From an uncultured Cardiobacterium sp. (GTDB taxonomy: Bacteria > Pseudomonadota > Gammaproteobacteria > Cardiobacteriales > Cardiobacteriaceae): 64,000 nucleotides of DNA. The stretch spans positions 1-64,000 of the forward strand of contig NZ_CALIZP010000062.1 in assembly GCF_938028825.1 (NCBI RefSeq), given 5' to 3'. Below, in pieces: positions 16,433-24,370 of the stretch. Position 1 is the stretch's first letter. Each line of letters begins with the position of its first letter. Under the pieces are notes generated by a model. That model did no database searches. It was not told the origin of the DNA and saw nothing but the letters and a program-made list of their open reading frames with translations. The translations under genes were made by a program, and so were the position numbers.

Positions 16433-17624
16433 CACCTACCCGGACGCGCGCGGCTATTTTGGCCGTTACGGCGGCCAATTCGTCGCCGAAACCCTGATGC
16501 AGGCCGTCCTGCAACTTCAAGAAGCCTACGCCGCCGCACAACACGATCCCGCCTTCTGGGCGCGCTTCCGTCAGGAACTCGCCGACTACGTCGGCCGTCC
16601 CTCGCCGCTTTACTTCGCCAAACGCCTCAGCGACAAGGCGGGCGGCGCGGAAATCTGGCTGAAACGCGAAGACCTGAACCACACCGGCGCGCATAAAATC
16701 AACAACACCATCGGCCAGGCGCTGCTCGCCGAACGCCTCGGCAAAAAACGCGTCATCGCCGAAACCGGCGCGGGGCAGCACGGCGTCGCCAGCGCCACCG
16801 TCGCCGCCCGCCTCGGCATGGAATGCGTCGTGTACATGGGCGCGGACGACGTCATCCGCCAGGCGCCGAACGTGTACCGCATGAAACTGCTCGGTGCCAC
16901 CGTCGTCCCCGTCGCCGCCGGCAGCCGCACCCTGAAAGACGCGCTGAACGAAGCCCTGCGCGACTGGGCAGCCAACGTCGAGAACACCTTCTACATCATC
17001 GGTACCGCCGCAGGTCCCCACCCTTACCCCATGCTGGTGCGCGACTTCCAGAAAATCATCGGCGAAGAAGCCAAAGCCCAGGCCCAGGCCCACTTCGGCG
17101 CGCTGCCCGACGCCGTCGTTGCCTGCGTCGGCGGCGGCTCGAACGCCATCGGCCTCTTCTACCCCTTCTACGACGACCCCGTCGCCCTCTACGGCGTCGA
17201 AGCGGGCGGGCACGGCCTCGCCAGCGGCGAACACGCCGCGCCGCTCAGCGACAGCAACACCCCGGTCGGCGTCCTGCACGGCAACCGCACCTACGTCATG
17301 AGCGACGCCGACGGGCAAATCGCCGCCACCCATTCCGTCTCGGCCGGACTCGACTACCCCGGTGTCGGCCCCGAACACGCCTGGCTGAAAGACACGGGGC
17401 GCGCCCGCTACGTCGCCATCAACGACGACGAAGCCCTCGCCGCCTTCCACGACCTCTGCCTGCTCGAAGGCATCATTCCCGCCCTCGAATCCGCCCATGC
17501 CGTCGCCTACGCTCTGAAACTCGCGCGCGAACTGGGCAAAGGCAAACGCATCATCGTCAACCTCTCCGGACGCGGCGACAAAGACATCAACACCATCGCC
17601 ACCCGCGACGGCATCACCCTGTGA
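16422..17624 (+). CDS. trpB: Tryptophan synthase beta chain
   Basis: The PLP enzyme joins indole and serine to give tryptophan and works in an alpha2-beta2 complex with TrpA. The 400 residues match the family. YGGQFVAETL opens the protein; NHTGAHKINN places the PLP lysine at residue 92. GAGQHGVASAT, the phosphate-binding loop GGGSNAIG near 238-245, and NLSGRGDKD near the end are all canonical. It begins inside the end of trpF and is followed seven bases later by trpA, so channel partners are made together. Confidence 0.98.
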   Translation: MTTNTYPDARGYFGRYGGQFVAETLMQAVLQLQEAYAAAQHDPAFWARFRQELADYVGRPSPLYFAKRLSDKAGGAEIWLKREDLNHTGAHKINNTIGQALLAERLGKKRVIAETGAGQHGVASATVAARLGMECVVYMGADDVIRQAPNVYRMKLLGATVVPVAAGSRTLKDALNEALRDWAANVENTFYIIGTAAGPHPYPMLVRDFQKIIGEEAKAQAQAHFGALPDAVVACVGGGSNAIGLFYPFYDDPVALYGVEAGGHGLASGEHAAPLSDSNTPVGVLHGNRTYVMSDADGQIAATHSVSAGLDYPGVGPEHAWLKDTGRARYVAINDDEALAAFHDLCLLEGIIPALESAHAVAYALKLARELGKGKRIIVNLSGRGDKDINTIATRDGITL

Positions 17625-17631
17625 GGCAGCC

Positions 17632-18441
17632 ATGACCCGACTCCCGGACCGCTTCGCCGCGCTGCACGCGCAACAACGCAAAGCCCTCATCCCCTACATC
17701 AGCGCGGGTGACCCCGACCCAGCGCAGACCGCCGCCATCCTGCACGGCCTCGTCGCCGGCGGTGCAGACGCCCTTGAACTTGGCATCCCTTTTTCCGACC
17801 CCGCCGCCGACGGCGAGACCATCCAGCAGGCCAACGAACGGGCGCTGGCGCGCGGCGTCACCCTGCAACAGACGCTTGCCATCGTGCGCGAATTCCGCCG
17901 CGACGACGCGACCACCCCGCTCATCCTCATGGGCTACCTCAACAGCTTCGAGCGCGCGGGTTTTGCCCAGGTGATGAGCGACCTTGCCGCCGCAGGCGGT
18001 GATGCCGTCATCCTCGTCGATTGCCCGGTCGAAGCCCTGCCCGACTACGAAGCCGACCTCAACCAGAGCGGTATCACCCCCATCCTGCTGGTCGCCCCGA
18101 CCACCAACCCCGCACGCCGCCGCGCCATCGTGCAGCACGCGGGCGGCTTCCTCTACTTCGTCTCGCTGCGCGGCGTGACCGGCACCAAACGGGCCGATGC
18201 CGACGCCATCGCCGCCGACATCCGCGCCCTCAAAGCCGACACCGGCTTGCCCGTCTGCGTCGGCTTCGGCATCCGCGACGGCGTGACCGCCCGCCGCATG
18301 GCGGACCTTGCCGACGGCGTCGTCATCGGTAGCGCCTTGGTCGCCCGCCTGCACCAAGCGGCGGAAAACGGCGACAGCCTTACCGACACCGCGCGCGCCT
18401 TCACCGCCGACATCCGCGCCCATCTTGACCACAAGGACTGA
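17632..18441 (+). CDS. trpA: Tryptophan synthase alpha chain
   Basis: It cleaves indole-3-glycerol phosphate to indole and glyceraldehyde-3-phosphate and passes indole to TrpB. The 269-residue TIM barrel has PYISAGDPD, ELGIPFSDPAADG with catalytic Glu49 and Asp60 at the E. coli positions, LMGYLNSFERAG, and the phosphate-binding loop VGFGIRDG near 206-213. The ATG at 17632 has GAGGCAGCC upstream. It ends three bases before accD. Confidence 0.98.
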   Translation: MTRLPDRFAALHAQQRKALIPYISAGDPDPAQTAAILHGLVAGGADALELGIPFSDPAADGETIQQANERALARGVTLQQTLAIVREFRRDDATTPLILMGYLNSFERAGFAQVMSDLAAAGGDAVILVDCPVEALPDYEADLNQSGITPILLVAPTTNPARRRAIVQHAGGFLYFVSLRGVTGTKRADADAIAADIRALKADTGLPVCVGFGIRDGVTARRMADLADGVVIGSALVARLHQAAENGDSLTDTARAFTADIRAHLDHKD

Positions 18442-18444
18442 CCC

Positions 18445-19446
18445 ATGAGCTGGTTCGACAACCTCATGCCCTCGCGCATCAAAACCAAAAACAAAAACCA
18501 GCAAGTGCCGGACGGCCTGTGGAAAAAATGCGACGGCTGCAACGAAGTCCTCTACGCGCAAGACCTCGACTACAACCAGCAAGTCTGCCCCAAATGCGGC
18601 CACCACATGCGCATCGGTGCGCGCAAACGCCTCGAACAACTCTTTGACGAAGGCTGCATGCCGACCGAAATCGGCCTCGGCCTGCAACCATCCGACTTCC
18701 TCAAATTCAAAGACAGCAAACGCTACCGCGACCGCATCACCCAGGCGCAGAAAAAAACCGGCGAACACGACGCGCTTGTCGCCATGAGCGGCCTGCTCTA
18801 CGACCGCCCGCTCACCGCCGCCGCCTTCGAGTTCGACTACATGGGCGGCTCGATGGGCTCCGTCGTCGGCGAACGCTTCGCTTTGGCCGCCGAATACGCG
18901 CTGGCCGAACGTACCCCCTTCGTCTGCTTCAGCGCCAGCGGCGGCGCGCGCATGCAGGAAGGGCTGACCTCGCTCATGCAAATGGCGAAAACCAGCGCCA
19001 TCCTCACCCGCCTGGGCGACGCCGGACTGCCCTTCATCTCCGTGCTGACCGATCCGACCATGGGCGGCGTCTCCGCCTCGCTCGCCATGCTCGGCGACAT
19101 CAACATCGCCGAACCCGGCGCGCTTATCGGCTTCGCAGGCCCCCGCGTCATCGAACAAACCGTGCGCGAAAAACTGCCGGACGGCTTTCAGCGCAGCGAA
19201 TTCCTGCTCGAAAAAGGCGCCATCGACATGATCGTTGACCGCCGCCACCTGCGCGAAGAACTCGCCACCCTGCTCGGCATGCTCATGCAGGAACCGCCGC
19301 TGCCGCAGGCCGGGGACGAAAACGGGGAAACCCCGCCAGGCGGGGAAAACGCGCCGCCGGAGGCCGCCGATGCCCCCGCAGAACACGGCGATAACGACAC
19401 CGAACCCGTCGGCAACGACGACAGCCAAAGCGCAGAAAACCCATGA
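18445..19446 (+). CDS. accD: Acetyl-CoA carboxylase carboxyltransferase subunit beta
   Basis: AccD with AccA transfers the carboxyl group from biotin to acetyl-CoA to make malonyl-CoA. The 333-residue protein has the N-terminal zinc ribbon CDGC...CPKC (Cys29, 32, 48, 51) and the crotonase-like core with FSASGGARMQEG and PTMGGVSAS. After about residue 280 comes a Pro/Glu/Asp-rich tail (GENGETPPGGENAPPEAADAP) longer than in E. coli AccD (304 in total) and probably disordered. The trpA-accD-folC-SPOR-cvpA order is conserved across gammaproteobacteria. The stop overlaps the folC start by four bases. Confidence 0.97.
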   Translation: MSWFDNLMPSRIKTKNKNQQVPDGLWKKCDGCNEVLYAQDLDYNQQVCPKCGHHMRIGARKRLEQLFDEGCMPTEIGLGLQPSDFLKFKDSKRYRDRITQAQKKTGEHDALVAMSGLLYDRPLTAAAFEFDYMGGSMGSVVGERFALAAEYALAERTPFVCFSASGGARMQEGLTSLMQMAKTSAILTRLGDAGLPFISVLTDPTMGGVSASLAMLGDINIAEPGALIGFAGPRVIEQTVREKLPDGFQRSEFLLEKGAIDMIVDRRHLREELATLLGMLMQEPPLPQAGDENGETPPGGENAPPEAADAPAEHGDNDTEPVGNDDSQSAENP

Positions 19447-20702
19447 AACGCACCCTGAGCGAGTGGCTGGCCTGGCAAGAAACCGCACATGACAAAGCCT
19501 GGGACCCCGGCCTCGAACGCGCCGCCGCCGTGTGGCAGGCGCTCGGTGCGCCGCGCCTCGCTGCGCACACCATCACCGTCGCCGGCACCAACGGCAAAGG
19601 CTCCTGCGTGTGCTGGCTTGAGGCCATTTGCCGCGCGCACGGCGTCAGCGTCGCCTCCTTCACCTCGCCGCACCTGCACGACTACCGCGAACGCATCCGC
19701 TTCGACGGCGCATGGGTCGCGGTCGACGCCCTCGCCGCCGCCTTCGACACCATTGACGCCGCGCGCGGCGACATCTCGCTCAGCTACTTCGAATGGTCGG
19801 CGCTTGCCGCCCTCTGGCTTATCGCCCAACGACAACCCGCCGTCGCCGTCCTCGAAGTCGGCCTCGGCGGCCGCCTGGACGCCACCAACATCATCGACGC
19901 CGACGCCGCCATCATCACCCGCATCGGCCTCGACCACCAGGAATGGCTGGGACACGACATCCCCGCCATCGCCGCCGAAAAAGCGGGCATCCTCCGCCCC
20001 GGCCAGCGCGTTTACCTGCCCGATGCCCACCCGCCCGCCGTCCTCTACGAACGTGCCGCCGCCCTCGGCGCGACCACAAACAGCTACGGCCAAGAACTGC
20101 GCGCAACGGCAGAAGCAGACGGCCTGCACATCAGCGTTCCCGGCTACCACGACACCCTGCCGTACCCAACCCATATGCACGGCGCGCACCAATACGGCCA
20201 CCTCGCCGCCGCCATCGCCGCGCTGGCACCGTGGCTCGCGCTTGACACCGCCAAACTCGCTGCCGCCTGCGAAAGCGCGCAAAACCCCGCCCGCCTCAGC
20301 CTAATTGACGGCGAGCCGCGCTGGCTCTACGACGTCGCGCACAACGCCGACAGCGCCGAAATCCTCGCCCGCTACCTGCACGACCTGCCGCGCCGGGGCG
20401 GGCGCATCATCGCCCTGTGCAGCATCCTGCGCGACAAAGACCAGCGCGCCATCTACCGCCACCTCGCGCCGGAAATCGACGAATGGGTACTTGCGCCCCT
20501 GCCCGGCGCGCGCGGCAGCGACATCGGCACCCTCACCGCACACGCCGTCGCCGCCGGCATCGCGCGCAAAAACATCCACCCCTGCGACGACATCCCCGCC
20601 GCCTGCCGCCTGGCCCGCACCCTGGCGGCCCCGCTTGACACCATCGCCGTCTTCGGCTCCTTCGTCACCGTCGCCGCCGTACAAAAAGGACAACAGCCAT
20701 GA
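19443..20702 (+). CDS. folC: Dihydrofolate synthase / folylpolyglutamate synthase
   Basis: It adds glutamate to dihydropteroate and then to folates. The 419-residue Mur-ligase-like enzyme has the P-loop GTNGKGS at residues 48-54, the TSPHLHDYRERI signature near 76-87, LEVGLGGRLDATN near 138-150 and the central-domain AEKAGI. The C-terminal domain shows YDVAHNADS. It overlaps accD and the next SPOR gene by four bases each, so the three are translationally coupled. Confidence 0.96.
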   Translation: MKRTLSEWLAWQETAHDKAWDPGLERAAAVWQALGAPRLAAHTITVAGTNGKGSCVCWLEAICRAHGVSVASFTSPHLHDYRERIRFDGAWVAVDALAAAFDTIDAARGDISLSYFEWSALAALWLIAQRQPAVAVLEVGLGGRLDATNIIDADAAIITRIGLDHQEWLGHDIPAIAAEKAGILRPGQRVYLPDAHPPAVLYERAAALGATTNSYGQELRATAEADGLHISVPGYHDTLPYPTHMHGAHQYGHLAAAIAALAPWLALDTAKLAAACESAQNPARLSLIDGEPRWLYDVAHNADSAEILARYLHDLPRRGGRIIALCSILRDKDQRAIYRHLAPEIDEWVLAPLPGARGSDIGTLTAHAVAAGIARKNIHPCDDIPAACRLARTLAAPLDTIAVFGSFVTVAAVQKGQQP

Positions 20703-21352
20703 ACAAATGGACCGTCCGCCTCATCGGCATCGCCATCCTCTTCGCCGCCGCCCTCACCGTCTTCGACCGCTGGTTCAGCCCGGACATCCCGCCCGCCATC
20801 CGCCAGGGCATCGAACTCAGCGTCAAGGGCGAACCGCACAGCATCAACCTGCCCCCGGCCACGGACAACGGGAGGAGTCCCCGGCTCCCCGCACCGCCGC
20901 CACAGCCCGCCTTCACCCTCGCCTCACTCGACGAAGACGCGGGCGAACCCCAACCCATCCTCAGCAATCCGGACGGCAGCGACAAAGCCAAAGCCCGCGA
21001 AGCCGAACAAGCCGCCGCCAACCAAAAAGCCGCCCAGGAAAAACCCGCCAACAGCGCACTCACCGAAAACCGCGAAGCAACCGCCCCCGCCGCCGAAAAA
21101 CCGCCGGAAAAACCCAAACCCAAACGCGGTGGCTCGTGGGTACAGGCCGGCGCATTCAGCAGCAAAGAAAACGCCGACAAAATGATCGCGCAACTGAAAA
21201 AACGCGGCTGGCCGGTCGAAACCGAAATCGCCAACATCAACGGCAAAGATATGCACCGCGTCTTCATCGGCCCGCTCTCGGCGGCAGACGCCAGCACCTA
21301 CATCGACATCCTCGGCAAAGAAGGCACCAACGCCCGCCAAGTCAACCGCTGA
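20699..21352 (+). CDS. dedD: SPOR-domain protein, DedD-like
   Basis: Predicted single-pass inner-membrane protein that binds septal peptidoglycan. The 217 residues comprise a short basic N-terminus, a membrane segment near 6-22 (VRLIGIAILFAAALTVF), a Pro/Ala/Lys-rich linker and a C-terminal SPOR domain from about 142 (SWVQAGAFSSKENADKMIAQL, HRVFIGPLSAADA). Position between folC and cvpA is the same as dedD in E. coli, which supports the name. It is a second SPOR protein in the window, besides the one after argS. Confidence 0.85.
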   Translation: MNKWTVRLIGIAILFAAALTVFDRWFSPDIPPAIRQGIELSVKGEPHSINLPPATDNGRSPRLPAPPPQPAFTLASLDEDAGEPQPILSNPDGSDKAKAREAEQAAANQKAAQEKPANSALTENREATAPAAEKPPEKPKPKRGGSWVQAGAFSSKENADKMIAQLKKRGWPVETEIANINGKDMHRVFIGPLSAADASTYIDILGKEGTNARQVNR

Positions 21353-21503
21353 CCGCCATGCGCCCAAACACATTCACACACCCGCCGCTTGCGCCCGGCC
21401 TTCCCGCTGACGCGACGCTTGGCGCGCCCGGCACGGACAACCCCCTCCCCCGCCTGCCGAACCCCACCCCTAAACCCCAAACCAACCGGAGAAAACCCAC
21501 ACC

Positions 21504-22229
21504 ATGAACCTCGACACCCTCAACTGGATAGACCTCGCCCTCGGCGGCATCCTCGTCATCTCGGCACTCGTCGGCCTGATGCGCGGCTTCGTCAAAGAAG
21601 TCCTCTCGCTCATCGCCTGGTTCGTTGCCGCCTACGCCGCCTGGATGCTGGCCGAACCCGTCGCCAGAGACTACGTCAGCCGCGTTTTCAACGACGAAAA
21701 AATCGCCTACATCGCCGCCCTCGGCGCCATCTTCATCGGCACCCTCTTCCTCATCGGCGTCGTCAACCTCCTCATCTCGCAAGTGCTGAAAATGACCGGC
21801 CTCGGCTTCCTCGACCGCCTGCTTGGCCTCATCCTCGGCACCGTGCGCGGCGTCCTCATCGGCGCGCTCATCACCTTCGCCGCCCTGCTCTTCAGCGACG
21901 GCCACCCCGAAAATGAACTGCCCGCCCCGCTGAACCAACAATGGGGCAGCTCGGTGCTCGCGCCCTACTACAAAAGCGCCGCGCAATGGGGCTACGACCA
22001 GATTGCGCCGACCGTGGACAGCTGGATACAGGACAAACTGAAAAAACAGGGCGGCGACACAAAAAAGCCCGACACGGCGACAACCGGCAACACCGCTAAC
22101 CCCGCTGCTGCCGCCACCCTGCGCCCCAGCGGGGACGACATCGGCATCCTGCAAAGCACCCCGGCCACCGCCCCCGCCGTGCCACAGCCCGAAGAACCGA
22201 CCCTGCACGGCCTCGAATCCGCACAATAA
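21504..22229 (+). CDS. cvpA: CvpA-family membrane protein
   Basis: CvpA is an inner-membrane protein first linked to colicin V production and found to affect envelope integrity. The 241-residue product has four hydrophobic segments in the first 130 residues, with the family start NWIDLALGGILVISALVGLMRGFVKEVLSLIAW and ARDYVSRVFN. The Thr/Pro-rich C-terminal 70 residues are not conserved. SD GGAG stands nine bases before the ATG. It follows dedD after 151 bases in which I see no gene. In E. coli and Pseudomonas purF follows; here metZ follows instead. Confidence 0.9.
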   Translation: MNLDTLNWIDLALGGILVISALVGLMRGFVKEVLSLIAWFVAAYAAWMLAEPVARDYVSRVFNDEKIAYIAALGAIFIGTLFLIGVVNLLISQVLKMTGLGFLDRLLGLILGTVRGVLIGALITFAALLFSDGHPENELPAPLNQQWGSSVLAPYYKSAAQWGYDQIAPTVDSWIQDKLKKQGGDTKKPDTATTGNTANPAAAATLRPSGDDIGILQSTPATAPAVPQPEEPTLHGLESAQ

Positions 22230-22244
22230 CCGCATCCATGGCCA

Positions 22245-22272
22245 AAACGCCGCCCGTCACACGGCGGCGTTT
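22245..22272 (+). terminator. Possible terminator after cvpA
   Basis: AAACGCCGCC (22245-22254) pairs with GGCGGCGTTT (22263-22272) around an 8-base loop. The T-run is only three bases, so termination may be partial and metZ may still be read from upstream. Confidence 0.5.
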
Positions 22273-22350
22273 CCACGATAACCCTGCGTACCAAGCCAAA
22301 AACCGCTTTGGCGAACGTCCCAGAAAAAACACCCCAACCGGAAACCCACC

Positions 22351-23532
22351 ATGACCGACCACAACGACAAAGCCTTTGCCACCCGCGCCATCCGCGCCCA
22401 CGAACAACAGAGTGAAAACCGCGAACATTCGCCCGCGCTCTACCTCACCTCATCCTTCACCTTCACCAGCGCCCAACAAGCTGCCGACATCTTTGCCGAA
22501 CGCGAAGCCGCCTACCAATACAGCCGCTTCGGCAACCCCACCGTGCAACTCTTCGAAGCGCGCATGGCCGCCCTCGAAGGCGGCGCGCGCGGCACCGCGA
22601 CAGCCAGCGGCATGGGCGCCGTCCTCACCCTCGGCCTCGCCGAACTCGAAGCGGGCGACCACATCATCTGCGCGCGCAACTGCTTCGGCTCCATCCTCAA
22701 CATGTTCAGCAAAACCTTCGCCAAATACGGCATCGAAACCACCCTCGTCGAAGTGACCGACCTTGACGACTGGCGCGCCGCCGTCCGCCCGAACACCAAA
22801 CTCCTCTTCCTCGAAACCCCCTCCAACCCACTGCTCGCCATCGGCGACATCGCCGCCATCGCCACCATCGCCCACGCGGCAGGCGCCAAACTCGCCGTGG
22901 ACAACTGCTTCGCCACCCCCTACCTGCAACGCCCGCTCGACCTCGGCGCCGATTACAGCGTCCATTCCGCCACCAAATACCTTGACGGCCAGGGGCGCAC
23001 CCTCGGCGGCATCATCATCAGCAAAAGCGCGGAAGACGGCGAAAAAATCTACCAGCTCATGCGCGGCATCGGCACCACCATGAACGCCTTTGAAGGCTGG
23101 ATCTACGCCAAAAGCCTGGAAACCCTGCACGTGCGCGTGCAGCGCCACAGCGAAAGCGCCCTGCACGTCGCACGCTGGCTCGAGAAACAGCCCGAAATCG
23201 CGCGCGTGTACTACCCCGGCCTCGAAAGCCACCCGCAACACGCCCTCGCGCAAAAACAAATGCACGGCGGCTTCGGCGGCATGGTCAGCTTCGACGTCAA
23301 AGGCGGCAAAGAAGCGGCGTGGCACCTCATCGACCACTGCGACTGGCTGAGCGTTACCGGCAACCTCGGCGACACCCGCACCATCATCACCCACCCGGAC
23401 AGCACCACCCACGCCCGCGTCGCGCCGGAAGAAAAAGCGCGCATCGGCCTCGGCGACGGTGCCATCCGCCTCTCCGTCGGCCTCGAAGACGCCACCGACA
23501 TCTGCAACGCCCTCGCCAAAGGCTTGCGCTAA
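22351..23532 (+). CDS. metZ: O-succinylhomoserine sulfhydrylase
   Basis: This PLP enzyme makes homocysteine directly from O-succinylhomoserine and sulfide. The 393 residues fit the Cys/Met-metabolism PLP family. YSRFGNPTV near 53-61, TASGMGA near 89-95, the cofactor-binding lysine in HSATKYLDGQG near 207-217, and the C-terminal ARIGLGDGAIRLSVGLED are canonical. The sequence ATRAIR...SPALYLTSSF and the genomic position of metZ after cvpA(-purF) in Pseudomonas favour MetZ over MetB or MetC. Substrate choice is inferred and not proven. A strong terminator follows. Confidence 0.9.
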   Translation: MTDHNDKAFATRAIRAHEQQSENREHSPALYLTSSFTFTSAQQAADIFAEREAAYQYSRFGNPTVQLFEARMAALEGGARGTATASGMGAVLTLGLAELEAGDHIICARNCFGSILNMFSKTFAKYGIETTLVEVTDLDDWRAAVRPNTKLLFLETPSNPLLAIGDIAAIATIAHAAGAKLAVDNCFATPYLQRPLDLGADYSVHSATKYLDGQGRTLGGIIISKSAEDGEKIYQLMRGIGTTMNAFEGWIYAKSLETLHVRVQRHSESALHVARWLEKQPEIARVYYPGLESHPQHALAQKQMHGGFGGMVSFDVKGGKEAAWHLIDHCDWLSVTGNLGDTRTIITHPDSTTHARVAPEEKARIGLGDGAIRLSVGLEDATDICNALAKGLR

Positions 23533-23550
23533 CCAGCGGCGGTCTCAACA

Positions 23551-23579
23551 AAAAACGGCGGACTATCCGCCGTTTTTTT
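23551..23579 (+). terminator. Rho-independent terminator after metZ
   Basis: AAAAACGGCGGA (23551-23562) pairs with TCCGCCGTTTTT (23566-23577) around CTA and runs into T. It closes the long rightward operon. From here to 23792 I see no gene. Confidence 0.9.
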
Positions 23580-23792
23580 ATGCCCGCCATCCCCGTACAC
23601 GACCCAAATCCACCGGGCGACGCAGCCAAAACCCTCCTCCCGCATACGGGGCAGGTGTCCGCAGAACGGCGGGAGAAAAATCCGCCAAGCGGCGTGGTTG
23701 CGCGGCTTATAGCCGTTGTTCGCGGCAAAAAAACACAAACCCTGCATTCATCCCGCCTGGCGGCCATCACAAAACCGCGCCCCAAGCCCCGC

Positions 23793-24185
23793 TCATAACC
23801 TGCTTTTCAAGAGCGACACCATCTCTTGCAGCGTCGCCAGTTCGCGCGCCTGTTGCGCCAGCAGTTCATCCTTGTGGCGGATGATCAGCTTCAGCCGCTC
23901 GATTTCGGCCGTCAACTCGTGGGAGGCATTCGCATAAACGGCAATATCGCTGTTGTTATTGTCGCCAACCTGATAACTCAGCCCGCGTCCGTTTGTCTGA
24001 ATCAAATCCAGAATATCCATCCCCAGAATCTCGGAAATCTGTTCCAGCCGGGGCAGATTCAGGCGCGTTTCGCCGCGCTCAATCTTGGCATAGCCGTTAA
24101 TGGACATATTCAGCTTCCCCGCCATCTCTTCCTGCGACCAATGTCTCGCTTCACGCATCATTCTGATTTTCTCGAAAGTTTTCAT
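23793..24185 (-). CDS. XRE-family transcriptional regulator
   Basis: A 130-residue DNA-binding protein. Residues about 3-62 form a Cro/CI-type helix-turn-helix: FEKIRMMREARHWSQEEMA, then LNMSINGYAKIERGETRLNLPRLEQISEILG. The second half is predicted to form a coiled coil (ELTAEIERLKLIIRHKDELLAQQARELATLQEMVSLL), suggesting dimerisation. It is divergent from the 615-residue membrane protein gene across a 185-base AT-rich gap and probably controls that operon and itself. There is no phage gene nearby. The start ATG 24185 is set by the MKTFEKI homology. Confidence 0.85.
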   Translation of the reverse strand: MKTFEKIRMMREARHWSQEEMAGKLNMSINGYAKIERGETRLNLPRLEQISEILGMDILDLIQTNGRGLSYQVGDNNNSDIAVYANASHELTAEIERLKLIIRHKDELLAQQARELATLQEMVSLLKSRL

Positions 24186-24226
24186 ACGACCCCCACAAAA
24201 AGGGCAAAACCGCCACTTTTTGTTGC

Positions 24227-24255
24227 TGTTAAATAAAAATTAAGAAATCTACAAT
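24227..24255 (+). promoter_or_regulatory. Possible promoter for the 615-residue protein operon
   Basis: TACAAT at 24250-24255 is a fair -10 box. The best -35 at 17-base spacing (TGTTAA, 24227-24232) is weak, as expected for a regulated promoter. The region lies between the XRE gene and the operon it probably controls. Confidence 0.35.
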
Positions 24256-24370
24256 AATTTCAACCGCGCGCATTCTATGGATAACTGACGGAAATTACTA
24301 GTGTTATTTTCCGTATCCGTTACATTCCGCCGCGCCCGGATAACCACAACCGTAACTTTTTGTCACACCC

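Noticed and set aside
23581..23792. Possible small gene between the metZ terminator and the XRE gene
   Set aside because: Open frames on both strands lack a ribosome site and look like random translations. I treat it as non-coding.
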